A stretch of 64,000 bases of DNA from Reyranella soli (GTDB lineage: Bacteria; Pseudomonadota; Alphaproteobacteria; Reyranellales; Reyranellaceae), in the NCBI RefSeq assembly GCF_007992495.1, contig NZ_BKAJ01000018.1:93462-157461 (forward strand), written 5' to 3'. Each line of letters starts with the position of its first letter. The first letter of the stretch is position 1. The translations under genes were made by a program, and so were the position numbers. Positions 18,125 through 26,837 of the stretch are shown piece by piece. The notes below the pieces were generated by a model. The model worked only from the letters and a program-made list of their open reading frames with translations. It was not told the DNA's origin and ran no database searches.

Positions 18125-19351
18125 TCAAATCGTCTCCGATACCGCCCTCTCGGCAGCCATCGGAAAGGCGAGGGTCCATCTCGTCCCCCGATCCGAGACG
18201 ACGCGGACCGCTCCACCGATCTGCTCCATGAGGCGACGGATGAGACCGAGGCCATGGCGCTTGCTTGTGGCAGGCTCCACAAAGCCGATGCCGTCATCAA
18301 CAATCATGAGAAGGGCACCCGTGGCGCTTCGAGTCAGAGCGACGCGGATCGCACCAGCGCGTTCCGGGAAGGCATGAATATATGCGTTCGAGATGATCTC
18401 GGCGATGACAATGCCGAGCGCCGTCACCGAATCCAGGTCGAGCAACAGAGGCTCAGCTTCGCCCTCGCAGGTCAGGGTCACGTGGAATTCCCGGTCGCCC
18501 TGAAAAGCGCTCAAACCCTCGCAGAGCGACCTCACATATTGATCGAAGTCTATGGTGCGACTAAGGCCGTTTCCGAGCAGGTGGTCATAGACTTTCGCCA
18601 GGCTCATCACACGTTGCGCAATGGACCGCAGTCCCTCTTTCGGCCCGCCGTCATTCAAGGCTATTTGTTGTCGCAACATTCCGGAGACGAGCTGGAGGTT
18701 GTTGCGAACACGGTGTTGCAGTTCTTCGGCCAGCACGTCCTTTTCGATCAACAATGCCTGCCGCTCGGTCAGCAGGCGGTCCTTTTCAACAATCAAGGCT
18801 TCCATCTGATCGATGGTCGTTCGCAAAACCGCTGTTCGACCCGCCGTGGCCACCGCTTCGGCGACGACATTGGCGAAGCCGGTCAGAAAATCTATGTCGT
18901 GCTGATCGAACGCACGGGCGGTTGCGCTGTCGATCTCGAGAACGCCCCACGGCCCGCTCTTGCCTTTGATCAGAACATCGGCTGTCGCGACGATCTTGTG
19001 ATCCGCGTAGAAAGGTGGAAGCGCATAGCTGTCGTTTTTCGAAAGGTCTTCGAGGATCACCGGTTTGCCGGTGAGGAATGCTCGACCCTGCGTCGAAGTT
19101 TCATCCGCCGGCGACACGACGTACCCGACAACACCCTCGTTCCAGCCGTACCCCGCCTCGACCAGCAGATCGTTGTGATCTGCACGGTGGCGGCAGATCT
19201 TTGCATAAGGCACGTCGAGGCTCCGCGCACATATCTCGGCTGCCTCGGTCAGAATCTTCTGCAGGTCGCTTTCCCAGAATGCGAAGCTGCCAAAGTTCGC
19301 GAGCGCCGCTTGTTGACGCAGAAGCTTCTCGATGGTGCGGGTTTCGGTCAC
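18125..19351 (-). CDS. GAF-domain histidine kinase (HisKA_2 type)
   Basis: A 408-residue soluble kinase. A GAF domain spans roughly residues 25-165 (YAKICRHRADHNDLLVEAGY, WGVLEIDSATARAF). A coiled-coil linker follows, then the phosphoacceptor His213 in ELQHRVRNNLQLVSGM. The ATPase part has IAEIISNAYIHAFPE (N-box), IVDDGIGF and HGLGLIRRL. HisKA_2 kinases often feed general stress or light responses in alphaproteobacteria. Its ATG overlaps the stop of the response regulator, so the two are coupled. Confidence 0.92.
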   Translation of the reverse strand: MTETRTIEKLLRQQAALANFGSFAFWESDLQKILTEAAEICARSLDVPYAKICRHRADHNDLLVEAGYGWNEGVVGYVVSPADETSTQGRAFLTGKPVILEDLSKNDSYALPPFYADHKIVATADVLIKGKSGPWGVLEIDSATARAFDQHDIDFLTGFANVVAEAVATAGRTAVLRTTIDQMEALIVEKDRLLTERQALLIEKDVLAEELQHRVRNNLQLVSGMLRQQIALNDGGPKEGLRSIAQRVMSLAKVYDHLLGNGLSRTIDFDQYVRSLCEGLSAFQGDREFHVTLTCEGEAEPLLLDLDSVTALGIVIAEIISNAYIHAFPERAGAIRVALTRSATGALLMIVDDGIGFVEPATSKRHGLGLIRRLMEQIGGAVRVVSDRGTRWTLAFPMAAERAVSETI

Positions 19352-19794
19352 GCCAGCGACGCGTGTGCGGATAAGGGAGCCAATTCCGGCAGCAGACGGA
19401 ACCCCGGCGGAAATGGTGGCGTTGCCGTTCCGAGGGTCATGATTTCGCGGACGATGACCAATGCACGGGCGACGTCTTCCACGTGATACGGTTTTGCGAT
19501 CGAAGCGGAGCCATCCGCGAGTGTGAGCGTGCTGCTCCGAGCGTCCTCGCCGGTCGCGTAAAGAATGCCGATCGTTTCTCTGCTCCCCAACCGCCGAGCG
19601 ATGTCAGGGCCGCGGCTGCCTTGCGCGAGCCTGACGTCCAGAACGGCGAGATCGGGCTTGTGCAGATCGGCAAGCGCGACGGCTTCCTCGACGGTACGCG
19701 CGATTCCGCAGACCTCGTAACCGCTCATGATCAGCGTCTCTTCGAGCAGATCGGCGATCATCAGCTCGTCTTCCGCTATGAGCACTTTGAGCAT
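19348..19794 (-). CDS. single-domain response regulator
   Basis: A 148-residue receiver protein with no output domain. Acidic pocket residues are Glu8 and Asp9, the phosphoacceptor is Asp53 in LAVLDVRLAQG, the switch threonine lies in LYATGED, and Lys101 is in SIAKPY. The last 30 residues are Pro/Ala-rich. It starts the unit with two kinases and probably relays phosphate between them or to a distant partner, or acts by protein contact. Confidence 0.92.
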   Translation of the reverse strand: MLKVLIAEDELMIADLLEETLIMSGYEVCGIARTVEEAVALADLHKPDLAVLDVRLAQGSRGPDIARRLGSRETIGILYATGEDARSSTLTLADGSASIAKPYHVEDVARALVIVREIMTLGTATPPFPPGFRLLPELAPLSAHASLA

Positions 19795-20177
19795 TGGACC
19801 CCCTCTCGGGGACAGCCGGCTGAACAGAATTCGCAGGAACGGCTACCGCGGCAGGCCACACGCTCACAAAGCGCCGCGCCCAGCGCACATACCGGTATAC
19901 ATATAGGTACGAAGGAGCCCAAGCGCCATGGGTGGATTGGCGTCAAACGGAGACCGGTAAGCCATTGCCATGATCGTTAACGAACCGCCTTAGTCGCCAT
20001 CTGTCGGAAAACTGCGGCGGGGCCTCCCCGGCAGCCGGGCCTCAATTCGGCCGGGCCCATTGGTGGTGCCACATGGGGTCCAACGCTAGCTCACTCAGGG
20101 CGAAACCCGTAGAATCGAGCGTCCGGCTAACCGGGAATGGCGCATGATCCACTTCCGGCGAGAGGAGGCGCCTTGCA
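19795..20177. other. divergent intergenic region
   Basis: No gene seen. It separates the leftward two-component unit from the rightward GlxA-type regulator. A partly palindromic A+T-rich patch (ACCGGTATACATATAGGTAC, about 19887-19906) stands out in otherwise GC-rich DNA and could be a promoter or operator. I found no clear GGAAC-N16-CGTT stress-sigma promoter on the strand of the kinases. Confidence 0.4.
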
Positions 20178-21131
20178 ATGCGGATCCTGATATTGGCGCC
20201 GCCCGGCGTGCAATCGTTGGACGTCGTCGGACCGGCGGAGGTCTTCTGGGAAGCCGCCCGGCGCCTGGGCGACGAAAATGCCTACCGGGTCGAAATCGTC
20301 GGCACCCAGGCCGGACCGATTGCGGGAACCGGTTCGCTGCGCTTCCTGCCCGATCGGACAACCGATGATCCCGACATCGAGGCCGATACGCTCCTCGTCG
20401 GGGGCGACCCGCGGCTGCCGCCACATGTCGATCCCACGGTGACGGCCTGGATCGCGCGAGTGGCCCCCCAGGTCCGTCGCTACGGTTCGATCTGCACCGG
20501 CGCCTTCTTTCTCGCCGCCGCCGGACTGTTGGACGGCCGGCAGGTCACGACACATTGGGAGTGTGCCGCCGAACTGGCGGGACGTTACCCCAAGGTACGC
20601 GTGGAGTCGGACCACATCTTCATCAGGGATGGCGCGCTTTGCACGGCCGCTGGCGTCAGCGCCGGCATGGATCTGGCGCTTGCGCTGGTCGAGGAAGATT
20701 TCGGTCGCGAGCTGGCGCTCGCCGTCGCCCGGTACCTGGTCCTGTTCCTGAAGCGTCCCGGCGGGCAGTCGCAGTTCTCGACGCATCTCGCGGCACAGTT
20801 GACCGGCAAGTCTTCGATCCAGAAGGTGCAGCAGTGGGTCCTGAGTAACCTCGATCAGGATGCCTCGATCGAGGCGCTCGCGAGGCATGCCCAGATGAGC
20901 ACTCGAAGCTTCACTCGTACCTTTCATCGAGAGGCCGGGATGACTCCGTCCGAGTTCGTCCATCGAGCTCGCCTGGATGCGGCGCGTCGCCTTCTGGAAG
21001 ATTCGTCCGCCTCGTTGAAGGGCATCGCGCGTGACACCGGATTCGGAAGCGAGGAACGGATGCGCCGGGCTTTCCTCAGGTCCATTGGCGTAGGTCCGGC
21101 CGACTATCGCGGGCGCTTCGGCCGCCACTGA
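20178..21131 (+). CDS. GlxA-type AraC regulator (DJ-1/PfpI + HTH)
   Basis: A 317-residue regulator. Residues 1-190 form a DJ-1/PfpI-like domain (LILAPPGVQSLDVVGPAEVF; YGSICTGAFFLAAAGLLDG with the elbow cysteine). Residues 215-317 hold a two-HTH AraC domain (SIEALARHAQMSTRSFTRTF; LKGIARDTGFGSEERMRRAF). Such proteins usually activate neighbouring catabolic or detoxification genes. It sits upstream of a quinone reductase-like gene and an HD gene on the same strand, which are plausible targets. Confidence 0.92.
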   Translation: MRILILAPPGVQSLDVVGPAEVFWEAARRLGDENAYRVEIVGTQAGPIAGTGSLRFLPDRTTDDPDIEADTLLVGGDPRLPPHVDPTVTAWIARVAPQVRRYGSICTGAFFLAAAGLLDGRQVTTHWECAAELAGRYPKVRVESDHIFIRDGALCTAAGVSAGMDLALALVEEDFGRELALAVARYLVLFLKRPGGQSQFSTHLAAQLTGKSSIQKVQQWVLSNLDQDASIEALARHAQMSTRSFTRTFHREAGMTPSEFVHRARLDAARRLLEDSSASLKGIARDTGFGSEERMRRAFLRSIGVGPADYRGRFGRH

Positions 21132-21253
21132 TCCGATCTGGCCAGAAACGCCGTCAGTTTGGCCTGAATTGCGCGCGGTCTGCTGTTCCCGAGCCCGCCG
21201 CCCAGTCCTAGTTAACCAGCTCTGCCGATCCACCCGTTTGGAGCATCGTCACC

Positions 21254-22243
21254 ATGAGCCAGACCACGCTGCATATCGATCGCCCCATCCCCGCCGATTC
21301 GTCATCGATGATGGCCTGGCGCGTGCATGAGTACGGTCCGCCGAATGTCATGAACTTCGAACGGATCCCCCGCCCCGATCCCGGCCCTGGCGAGGTCCTC
21401 GTGAAGGTCAAGGCCGCGGGAGTGGGTCCATGGGACGGCTGGATCAGGGCCGGACAAGGTGCCTTGCCGGAACCGCTTCCCTTGACGCTGGGCTCGGACC
21501 TGGCGGGTGAAGTCGTTGCCGTGGGGCCAGGGGTTTCGCAGCCGCTCGTGGGACAGCAGATCTATGGCGTGACGAACTCCCGGTTCGTCGGAGCCTATGC
21601 GGAGTACGCGCTCGCGTCGGCGGCGATGGTCGCGAGCAAGCCCGCCTCGCTCAGCCCCATCGAGGCGGCCGGCGTGCCTGTCGTTGCCGTAACGGCGCGG
21701 CAAGCCCTGTTCGACCACGCCAAGCTGACGACGGGGCAAACCGTGCTGATCCATGGCGCCGCCGGCAGCGTTGGCGTCTACGCTGTCCAGCTCGCGCACC
21801 AGGCAGGCCTGCATGTCATTGCAACCGCGTCGGCAGGCGATGCGGCTCTCGTCCGCGAGCTCGGCGCCGACACGGTCATCGACTACAGGACCGGGCGGTT
21901 CGAAGGCAGTGTCCGGGATGCCGACGCCGTGATCGATCTCGTTGGCGGCGACACGCAAAAACGCTCATTCCAGGTCCTGCGTCGAGGCGGCAGGCTGATT
22001 TCGGCGGTCTCCGAGCCGGATCAGGATCTGGCGCGACGGCATGGCGTCGAAGCCGCCTTCTTCCTGGTCGAGGTGACGACGCGAGAACTGGCGGCGATTG
22101 CCAGGCTCATCGACGATGGAAAGCTGCGAACCGGCGCCGGCGTGGTCATGTCCCTCGCCGATGCGCGCCAGGCTCATCTGATGCTGGAAGGCATGAGCCC
22201 GCGCCCCAAGGGAAAGATCGTCCTGGCGACGCTGCCCCTGTGA
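21254..22243 (+). CDS. NADP-dependent MDR oxidoreductase (quinone reductase-like)
   Basis: A 329-residue zinc-free medium-chain reductase. The catalytic half carries EVLVKVKAAGVGPWDGWIRA, and the Rossmann half VLIHGAAGSVGVYAVQLAHQ with a nucleotide-binding GAAGSVG. It ends GKIVLATLPL, typical of the family. A rescue enzyme for quinones or unsaturated carbonyls is likely. It lies 122 bases after the GlxA-type regulator and 30 bases before the HD gene, so probably one unit with the latter. Confidence 0.9.
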   Translation: MSQTTLHIDRPIPADSSSMMAWRVHEYGPPNVMNFERIPRPDPGPGEVLVKVKAAGVGPWDGWIRAGQGALPEPLPLTLGSDLAGEVVAVGPGVSQPLVGQQIYGVTNSRFVGAYAEYALASAAMVASKPASLSPIEAAGVPVVAVTARQALFDHAKLTTGQTVLIHGAAGSVGVYAVQLAHQAGLHVIATASAGDAALVRELGADTVIDYRTGRFEGSVRDADAVIDLVGGDTQKRSFQVLRRGGRLISAVSEPDQDLARRHGVEAAFFLVEVTTRELAAIARLIDDGKLRTGAGVVMSLADARQAHLMLEGMSPRPKGKIVLATLPL

Positions 22244-22273
22244 CCGGAGCTCATCTCGAAGGAAGCAAGACCC

Positions 22274-22918
22274 ATGTCCACTCTCTCTCCGGCCCTCGCC
22301 ATTCCCGATTCGCTTCTCGCCCGGGAGGCCACGGGCATCCTGCGCGAGCATTCCGGTGATCTGCTCTTCAACCACTCCGTGCGGGTCTATCTGTTCGCCG
22401 CCGAACAAGGCCGCCAGCAAAAGCTGCGGTTCGATGCGGAGCTCCTCTACATCGCCGCGGCCTTTCACGATCTCGGCCTGACCAAAACGTTCTCGAGCGA
22501 GAACGAGCGCTTCGAGGTCGATGGCGCGAACGCCGCTCGGCAGTTCCTCAGCACGCACGACGTCCCCGAAGAACAGGTGCGAACCGTGTGGGAGGCCATC
22601 GCCTTGCACACCACGCCGGGCATCACCCACCACATGCAGCCCGAAGTGGCGCTGCTGTACACGGGCGTCGGCCTCGACGTGCTCGGACGGGGCTTCGACC
22701 AGTTCCCGGCGGACGTGCGCGAACAGATCGTCGCCAGGTACCCGCGCAAGCACTTCAGGGACGACTTCATAAAGGCGTACTTCGCCGGCTTCGCGCACAA
22801 GCCGCACACCACGTACGGCACGGTGAACGCCGGCGTCTGCGAACGCTTCATCCCCGGCTTCAAGAGCCCCAACGCCGCCGACCTGATTGCTTCATCGCCC
22901 TTCCCGGATTCTGATTGA
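22274..22918 (+). CDS. HD-domain protein (cyanamide hydratase-like)
   Basis: A 214-residue HD-superfamily protein. The metal site shows NHSVRVYLFA (first His), AAFHDLGLT (the HD pair) and ALHTTPGI (downstream His). The layout, with HTTPGI after the HD motif and a helical C-terminus with AHKPHTTYGTVNAGV, resembles cyanamide or isonitrile hydratase-like HD proteins more than nucleotide phosphohydrolases. That is inference. It follows the quinone reductase-like gene. Confidence 0.82.
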   Translation: MSTLSPALAIPDSLLAREATGILREHSGDLLFNHSVRVYLFAAEQGRQQKLRFDAELLYIAAAFHDLGLTKTFSSENERFEVDGANAARQFLSTHDVPEEQVRTVWEAIALHTTPGITHHMQPEVALLYTGVGLDVLGRGFDQFPADVREQIVARYPRKHFRDDFIKAYFAGFAHKPHTTYGTVNAGVCERFIPGFKSPNAADLIASSPFPDSD

Positions 22919-22925
22919 CCAACCC

Positions 22926-24239
22926 ATGGCCAGATCGCCGAGCTCGCTGACCTCCCTCGTCTGGCTGACCCTGGGCGCCTTCGCGATCGGCACCGAAGGC
23001 TTCATGATCGCCGGGCTGCTGCCGGCGCTGGCGCACGACCTCGATGTCGGTCTGGCCGCGGCGGGCCATCTGGTCACGGCCTTCTCGCTCGCCTACGCCA
23101 TCGGCGCTCCGGTCCTGGCCGTGCTGACCGCGCGGCTGGAGCGCAAGCGCGTGCTGGCGGTCGCCATGGGCAGCTTCGCCCTCGCCAACCTCGCTGCCGC
23201 GCTGGCGCCCGGCTATGCCGGGCTCATGGGCGCGCGCCTGTTGCTGGCCCTGTCCGCGGCAAGCTTCATGCCGGCCGCCGGCGGATATGCCGCCGCATTG
23301 GGCGGTCCGGAGCGGCAGGGGCGCGCCCTGTCGATGGTCGTCGGCGGGCTGACCGTGGCGATCATCGCCGGCGTGCCGCTGGGTGTGCTGCTCGGCGATG
23401 CGCTGGGCTGGCGCGCCACCTTCCTCGGCGTCGGTGGGATGGCGGCACTATCACTGGTTGGCATTCTTGCCTGGCTGCCGCGACAGCCGGCCGGCACCAC
23501 AGCCAGCCTGGGCGAGCGCCTGGCCCTGGCCGGGCGGGCCGACGTTCTATCGGTATTGGCGGTCACCGTGCTGACCGTCGCCAGCACCTTCACCGTCTAT
23601 ACCTATCTCGGCGTCTTCATGCAGGCAGTCACCGGCCTTGGCCCGCGCGGCCTGGCGGCCGTGCTGCTGGCCTTCGGCGTCGCAAGCGCCGCCGGCACAC
23701 GCATCGCCGGCAGCGCGGCGGACCACTGGGGCGCACAGCGCACCGTCATCTGCGGCTGTGGTCTTGTCCTGCTGGCTTACCTTGCCCTCGCGCTCGGTGC
23801 GGGGTTCGGGCTGGCGGCGATGGCGGTGGTCCTGCCGGCCATCCTGCTCTGGGGCTTCGCCAGCTGGGGCGTGACGACGGCGCAGCAGGCGCGGCTGGTC
23901 GCCCTCGCTCCGGACCTTGCTCCCGTCAGTCTCTCGCTGAACTCTTCCGCGATCTACCTCGGCAGTGCGACGGGCGCCGCGGTGGGTGCGCTCGTCATCG
24001 CCGACGGTGCAGTTCGAATGCTCGGCAGCGTTGCCGCGTGCTTCAGCCTGGCTGCCCTTTTGACCGTGCTGGCTGGCGCCGTGCGGAATTGCTGCTCGCC
24101 GCAGAATCGATTAGAGAGCCCCGGGCGGTCCTTCGGGGGCTCCAACGGATCGTTCATTGCTCACGGATCCAGAGAGCGGGTCGTATATGCTCACACCCCA
24201 GCCAGTTGCCGCCGTCGAGGTGGAGCATCCGCTTCGTGA
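22926..24239 (+). CDS. MFS transporter, DHA1-like drug exporter; C-terminus probably frameshifted
   Basis: A 437-residue ORF with 12 hydrophobic segments up to about residue 385 and the family loop between helices 2 and 3 (VLTARLERKRVLAV). It resembles drug-proton antiporters such as CmlA or arabinose-efflux types. After the last helix it continues with about 50 polar residues, overlaps the next gene by 53 bases and passes through a hairpin at 24116-24142. In the +1 frame the same DNA gives IAARRRID and a TAG at 24112, a natural end. A single missing base near 24090 would restore it. Confidence 0.85.
   Translation: MARSPSSLTSLVWLTLGAFAIGTEGFMIAGLLPALAHDLDVGLAAAGHLVTAFSLAYAIGAPVLAVLTARLERKRVLAVAMGSFALANLAAALAPGYAGLMGARLLLALSAASFMPAAGGYAAALGGPERQGRALSMVVGGLTVAIIAGVPLGVLLGDALGWRATFLGVGGMAALSLVGILAWLPRQPAGTTASLGERLALAGRADVLSVLAVTVLTVASTFTVYTYLGVFMQAVTGLGPRGLAAVLLAFGVASAAGTRIAGSAADHWGAQRTVICGCGLVLLAYLALALGAGFGLAAMAVVLPAILLWGFASWGVTTAQQARLVALAPDLAPVSLSLNSSAIYLGSATGAAVGALVIADGAVRMLGSVAACFSLAALLTVLAGAVRNCCSPQNRLESPGRSFGGSNGSFIAHGSRERVVYAHTPASCRRRGGASAS
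24116..24142 (+). terminator. hairpin after the MFS gene
   Basis: GAGCCCC and GGGGCTC form a 7-bp stem around a 13-base loop. There is no T-run, so it is at best a weak terminator or mRNA end-stabiliser. Its position right after the alternative MFS stop at 24112-24114 supports that stop being the ancestral one. Confidence 0.4.
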
Positions 24240-24879
24240 GAGACTGTCGCAGAAATTCAAGAACTACCACCTCGGCTGCGGGCCGGTCATCATCGACGGC
24301 TTCCTGAACATCGATGGCGATTTCGCCTCGACGGGGATGCAGTGGAAGGAAGAGGTCGTCTACGTGGTCGACGACCGACCGATGGCGCATTTTCTCCAGT
24401 ACGACCTGCGCAAAGGTATCCCCGCCCTCCCCGGTTCGCTCGACGTCATCTATCACTCGCATCTCTTCGAGCATCTTTCCGACGACGAGGGCATCGCCTT
24501 CCTGGAGGACTGCCATCGTGTGCTCGCGCCTGGCGGCCTGATGCGCCTGGCCGTGCCCGACTTCGGGCTGTGGTGCACGAACTACGTCGACGGCAAGGAA
24601 GCGTTCTTCGACTGGTACCGTCGGACGTATCTGGACGACGACAGGAAGCGCTACGCCACGCGCGGCGCGGTGTTTGCGGCGATGCTGTTCAAGTGGGGGC
24701 ACCAGATGGCGTACGATTTCGACGCCCTTTCGGGGCGCCTCACCGCGGCGCGCTTCGTCGACATCACGCGCTGCGAATGGGGAGCGAGCCCCAGCCTTTC
24801 CCTCATCCCGGTGGTCGAAGCGCCCAGTGACGACCGGCGTCTCGAAAGCGTCGTCGTCGAATGCCGAAAGGCGCACTAG
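24187..24879 (+). CDS. SAM-dependent methyltransferase (predicted SAM-methyltransferase, glycan-type)
   Basis: A 230-residue class I methyltransferase: KNYHLGCGPVIIDGFLNIDG combines motif I with the acidic loop, SLDVIYHSHLFEHLSDDEG is motif II-like, and RVLAPGGLMRLAVPD is motif III. The layout resembles enzymes of surface polysaccharide loci, but no such genes are nearby. ATG 24187 is preferred over an in-frame TTG at 24157; a GAGCGGG lies upstream of it. It may be independent of the MFS gene, given the hairpin between them. Confidence 0.8.
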   Translation: MLTPQPVAAVEVEHPLRERLSQKFKNYHLGCGPVIIDGFLNIDGDFASTGMQWKEEVVYVVDDRPMAHFLQYDLRKGIPALPGSLDVIYHSHLFEHLSDDEGIAFLEDCHRVLAPGGLMRLAVPDFGLWCTNYVDGKEAFFDWYRRTYLDDDRKRYATRGAVFAAMLFKWGHQMAYDFDALSGRLTAARFVDITRCEWGASPSLSLIPVVEAPSDDRRLESVVVECRKAH

Positions 24880-25010
24880 CTGGCCGCCTCCGGCGCCCTC
24901 TGGCCTCGCGGCGATCGAACCGGAGACCATCCCGTCGCGACGCATGGTAGGCTCCTGCCATTCCATGCAGGCGGACCGGGAATGACGATGCCGCCCCGGG
25001 GGATCGAAGG

Positions 25011-26729
25011 ATGGCGAAGGATCGCAAAACCCGCTTCAGCCCGCTCGGCAGCGAAGCCATGGGTGGACATCATGCCCGACAGGGCTTCCGCTTTCAGGAC
25101 CGCTGGCTTTCGTTCCAGCTGCTCCATTGGATCAAGCAGGACGACTTCCGCGGCGCACTCAACGAGGGCGCCGACGACGTCGACGCGTCATGGTTCCGCG
25201 GGAAGAGACGCAGTGCAAAGGCAGAACCGTCCGATTTCAACTGGGAGATCCATCAACTGAAGGCCACGTCGGTCACACCCGGATTGCTGGCAGAGGTCTT
25301 CGATGCTTTCCTCCGCAAGGAGGCGGCGCACCCTGCAACCTGGTCGCGTTATCACCTCGTGGCCACACGCAGCATGGAGAAGCTGCACACCCTGCCGATG
25401 TCGATTGAGCAGGTTCGGAACGTCTTGTCCTCGTACGGCGTCGGATCGTCTTTTGCCGCGACGGGCATCGCCGATCTTGGCCAGAGGTTGGAGAGCCTCG
25501 GCGTCAAGGTCGATCCCGCTTTCGTGGTCGAGCGGGTGGAGCTCGATTTCGATGCCGGATGGCTGAATCAAACGAAGGTGTTCACGGAGCAGTTCCACCT
25601 GCGCCTGGCGGGCCACGGCATCCCCGCGGAACAGCTCGACAAGGCAGCCCAAGCCCTGCTCGCCCTGGTCTCGGGCGATAAGTCGGGGAAACTGATCACG
25701 CGCGAGGAGGTGCTTGCCCTGCTCGAGCAGTTCAAGTCGAAAAGCGCCGCGCGGAAGCGGCTGCCGGCAGCCAAACCTGTGACGACATCGCCTGCTCGAC
25801 CTTTCGTCAGGCCCGATGCCGACGCGTCGATCCTGATCAGCGTGCTGGCAGGCGGCGGCTCACTCCTGCGCTTGCCCAATGGGCGTTACGGCCTCATCGA
25901 CTGCAACTGGAACGCGGCGACGCAGGTCGCCGCCTACATTGAGGCTTTCAAGGTCGAAGCCTTTGAGTTCGTAGCCATCACGCATTGGGACTACGACCGG
26001 TTCAGCGGGCTGCTCTCCGTGATGAGTGCCGTCAAGAATACGCACAAGCTTTTTCTCCCGGTTATCCCTGTGTCGAAGTTCACCGACATCGCCGGCAGTT
26101 CCTACCAGCCACCCGCCATTTCCCGGTTTTTGAAGGAAATCGAAGGCGAACAGCGACGGCGCTACGGTATTGGCGAAGTCGTCCAGACCGGTGCCCGGTC
26201 CACGATCTGGTCGAGCTCCGCTCGCGAGTCTTCGCTTCGCGTGGAAACGTTTGCGGCCGATCTCCAAGACCTAGAGACAAAGCGGCAGGCCCATCAGCGG
26301 CACTTCGGAAGGAACGATCTTTGCAGCGTGTTCCGTGTGTCGGTCGCCGACCATCACTTCCTGATAACCGGCGATGCTACGATCAAGCGCTGGAACCATT
26401 TGTTCACCCGACTTCTAGGCCGGGACGAATCCTTCCGCGCAGACGGCTTCACGTTGCCGCGTCACGGCGCCAACAACACGCTCAACAAGGACATCCTCGG
26501 CAGGATCGCCGATCCGTCGGGCTTCTATGCGGTGGTGGATCCGGCACCAATCTACGGCTTGCCACGGCCCCAAGTGCTCAGCCTCGTGCGCGAGGCCAAT
26601 GGCGAGATCCTGGTGGCCGACAGGACGCCGGTGCACTTGCTGCTCACGCCCAACGGCCTGTTCGAGAGGCGCTTCGCCCTGGGTCGTGCCGGGGAGCTGC
26701 GTGTCGTTGGGCCCATGCGCCACTTCTGA
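25011..26729 (+). CDS. Cap4/DUF4297-like nuclease fused to a degenerate metallo-beta-lactamase fold; candidate antiphage protein
   Basis: A 572-residue fusion. Residues 18-84 carry GGHHARQGFRFQDRW, EGADDVD (Glu52, Asp55, Asp56, Asp58) and WEIHQLK (Glu79, Gln82, Lys84), the pattern of Cap4/DUF4297 restriction-like nucleases. Residues 90-260 are helical. From about 270 a ComEC-like metallo-beta-lactamase fold follows: LIDCNW (Asp298), ITHWDYDRFSGL (His325), FLITGDA (Asp455), LPRHGANNT (His485) and YGLPRPQVL. The canonical HxHxDH reads H-W-D-Y-D-R, so metal binding is probably altered or lost. The gene stands alone behind GGGGGATCGAAGG. No NTPase or cyclase is adjacent. Domain calls are by eye; the defence role is inference. 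Confidence 0.7.
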   Translation: MAKDRKTRFSPLGSEAMGGHHARQGFRFQDRWLSFQLLHWIKQDDFRGALNEGADDVDASWFRGKRRSAKAEPSDFNWEIHQLKATSVTPGLLAEVFDAFLRKEAAHPATWSRYHLVATRSMEKLHTLPMSIEQVRNVLSSYGVGSSFAATGIADLGQRLESLGVKVDPAFVVERVELDFDAGWLNQTKVFTEQFHLRLAGHGIPAEQLDKAAQALLALVSGDKSGKLITREEVLALLEQFKSKSAARKRLPAAKPVTTSPARPFVRPDADASILISVLAGGGSLLRLPNGRYGLIDCNWNAATQVAAYIEAFKVEAFEFVAITHWDYDRFSGLLSVMSAVKNTHKLFLPVIPVSKFTDIAGSSYQPPAISRFLKEIEGEQRRRYGIGEVVQTGARSTIWSSSARESSLRVETFAADLQDLETKRQAHQRHFGRNDLCSVFRVSVADHHFLITGDATIKRWNHLFTRLLGRDESFRADGFTLPRHGANNTLNKDILGRIADPSGFYAVVDPAPIYGLPRPQVLSLVREANGEILVADRTPVHLLLTPNGLFERRFALGRAGELRVVGPMRHF

Positions 26730-26837
26730 CGTGATAAGACAGCGAGGCACAACGACCCGAAAATGAAGATAGGGCTCATGGTTGTAGCCGCCCCATAGCG
26801 GACCTACCTTCGTGCCCTCGCCAACGAGGAGACCCCC

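Noticed and set aside
19795..20177. EcfG-type stress promoter in front of the response regulator
   Set aside because: I looked for GGAAC and CGTT at the right spacing on the minus strand and did not find them.
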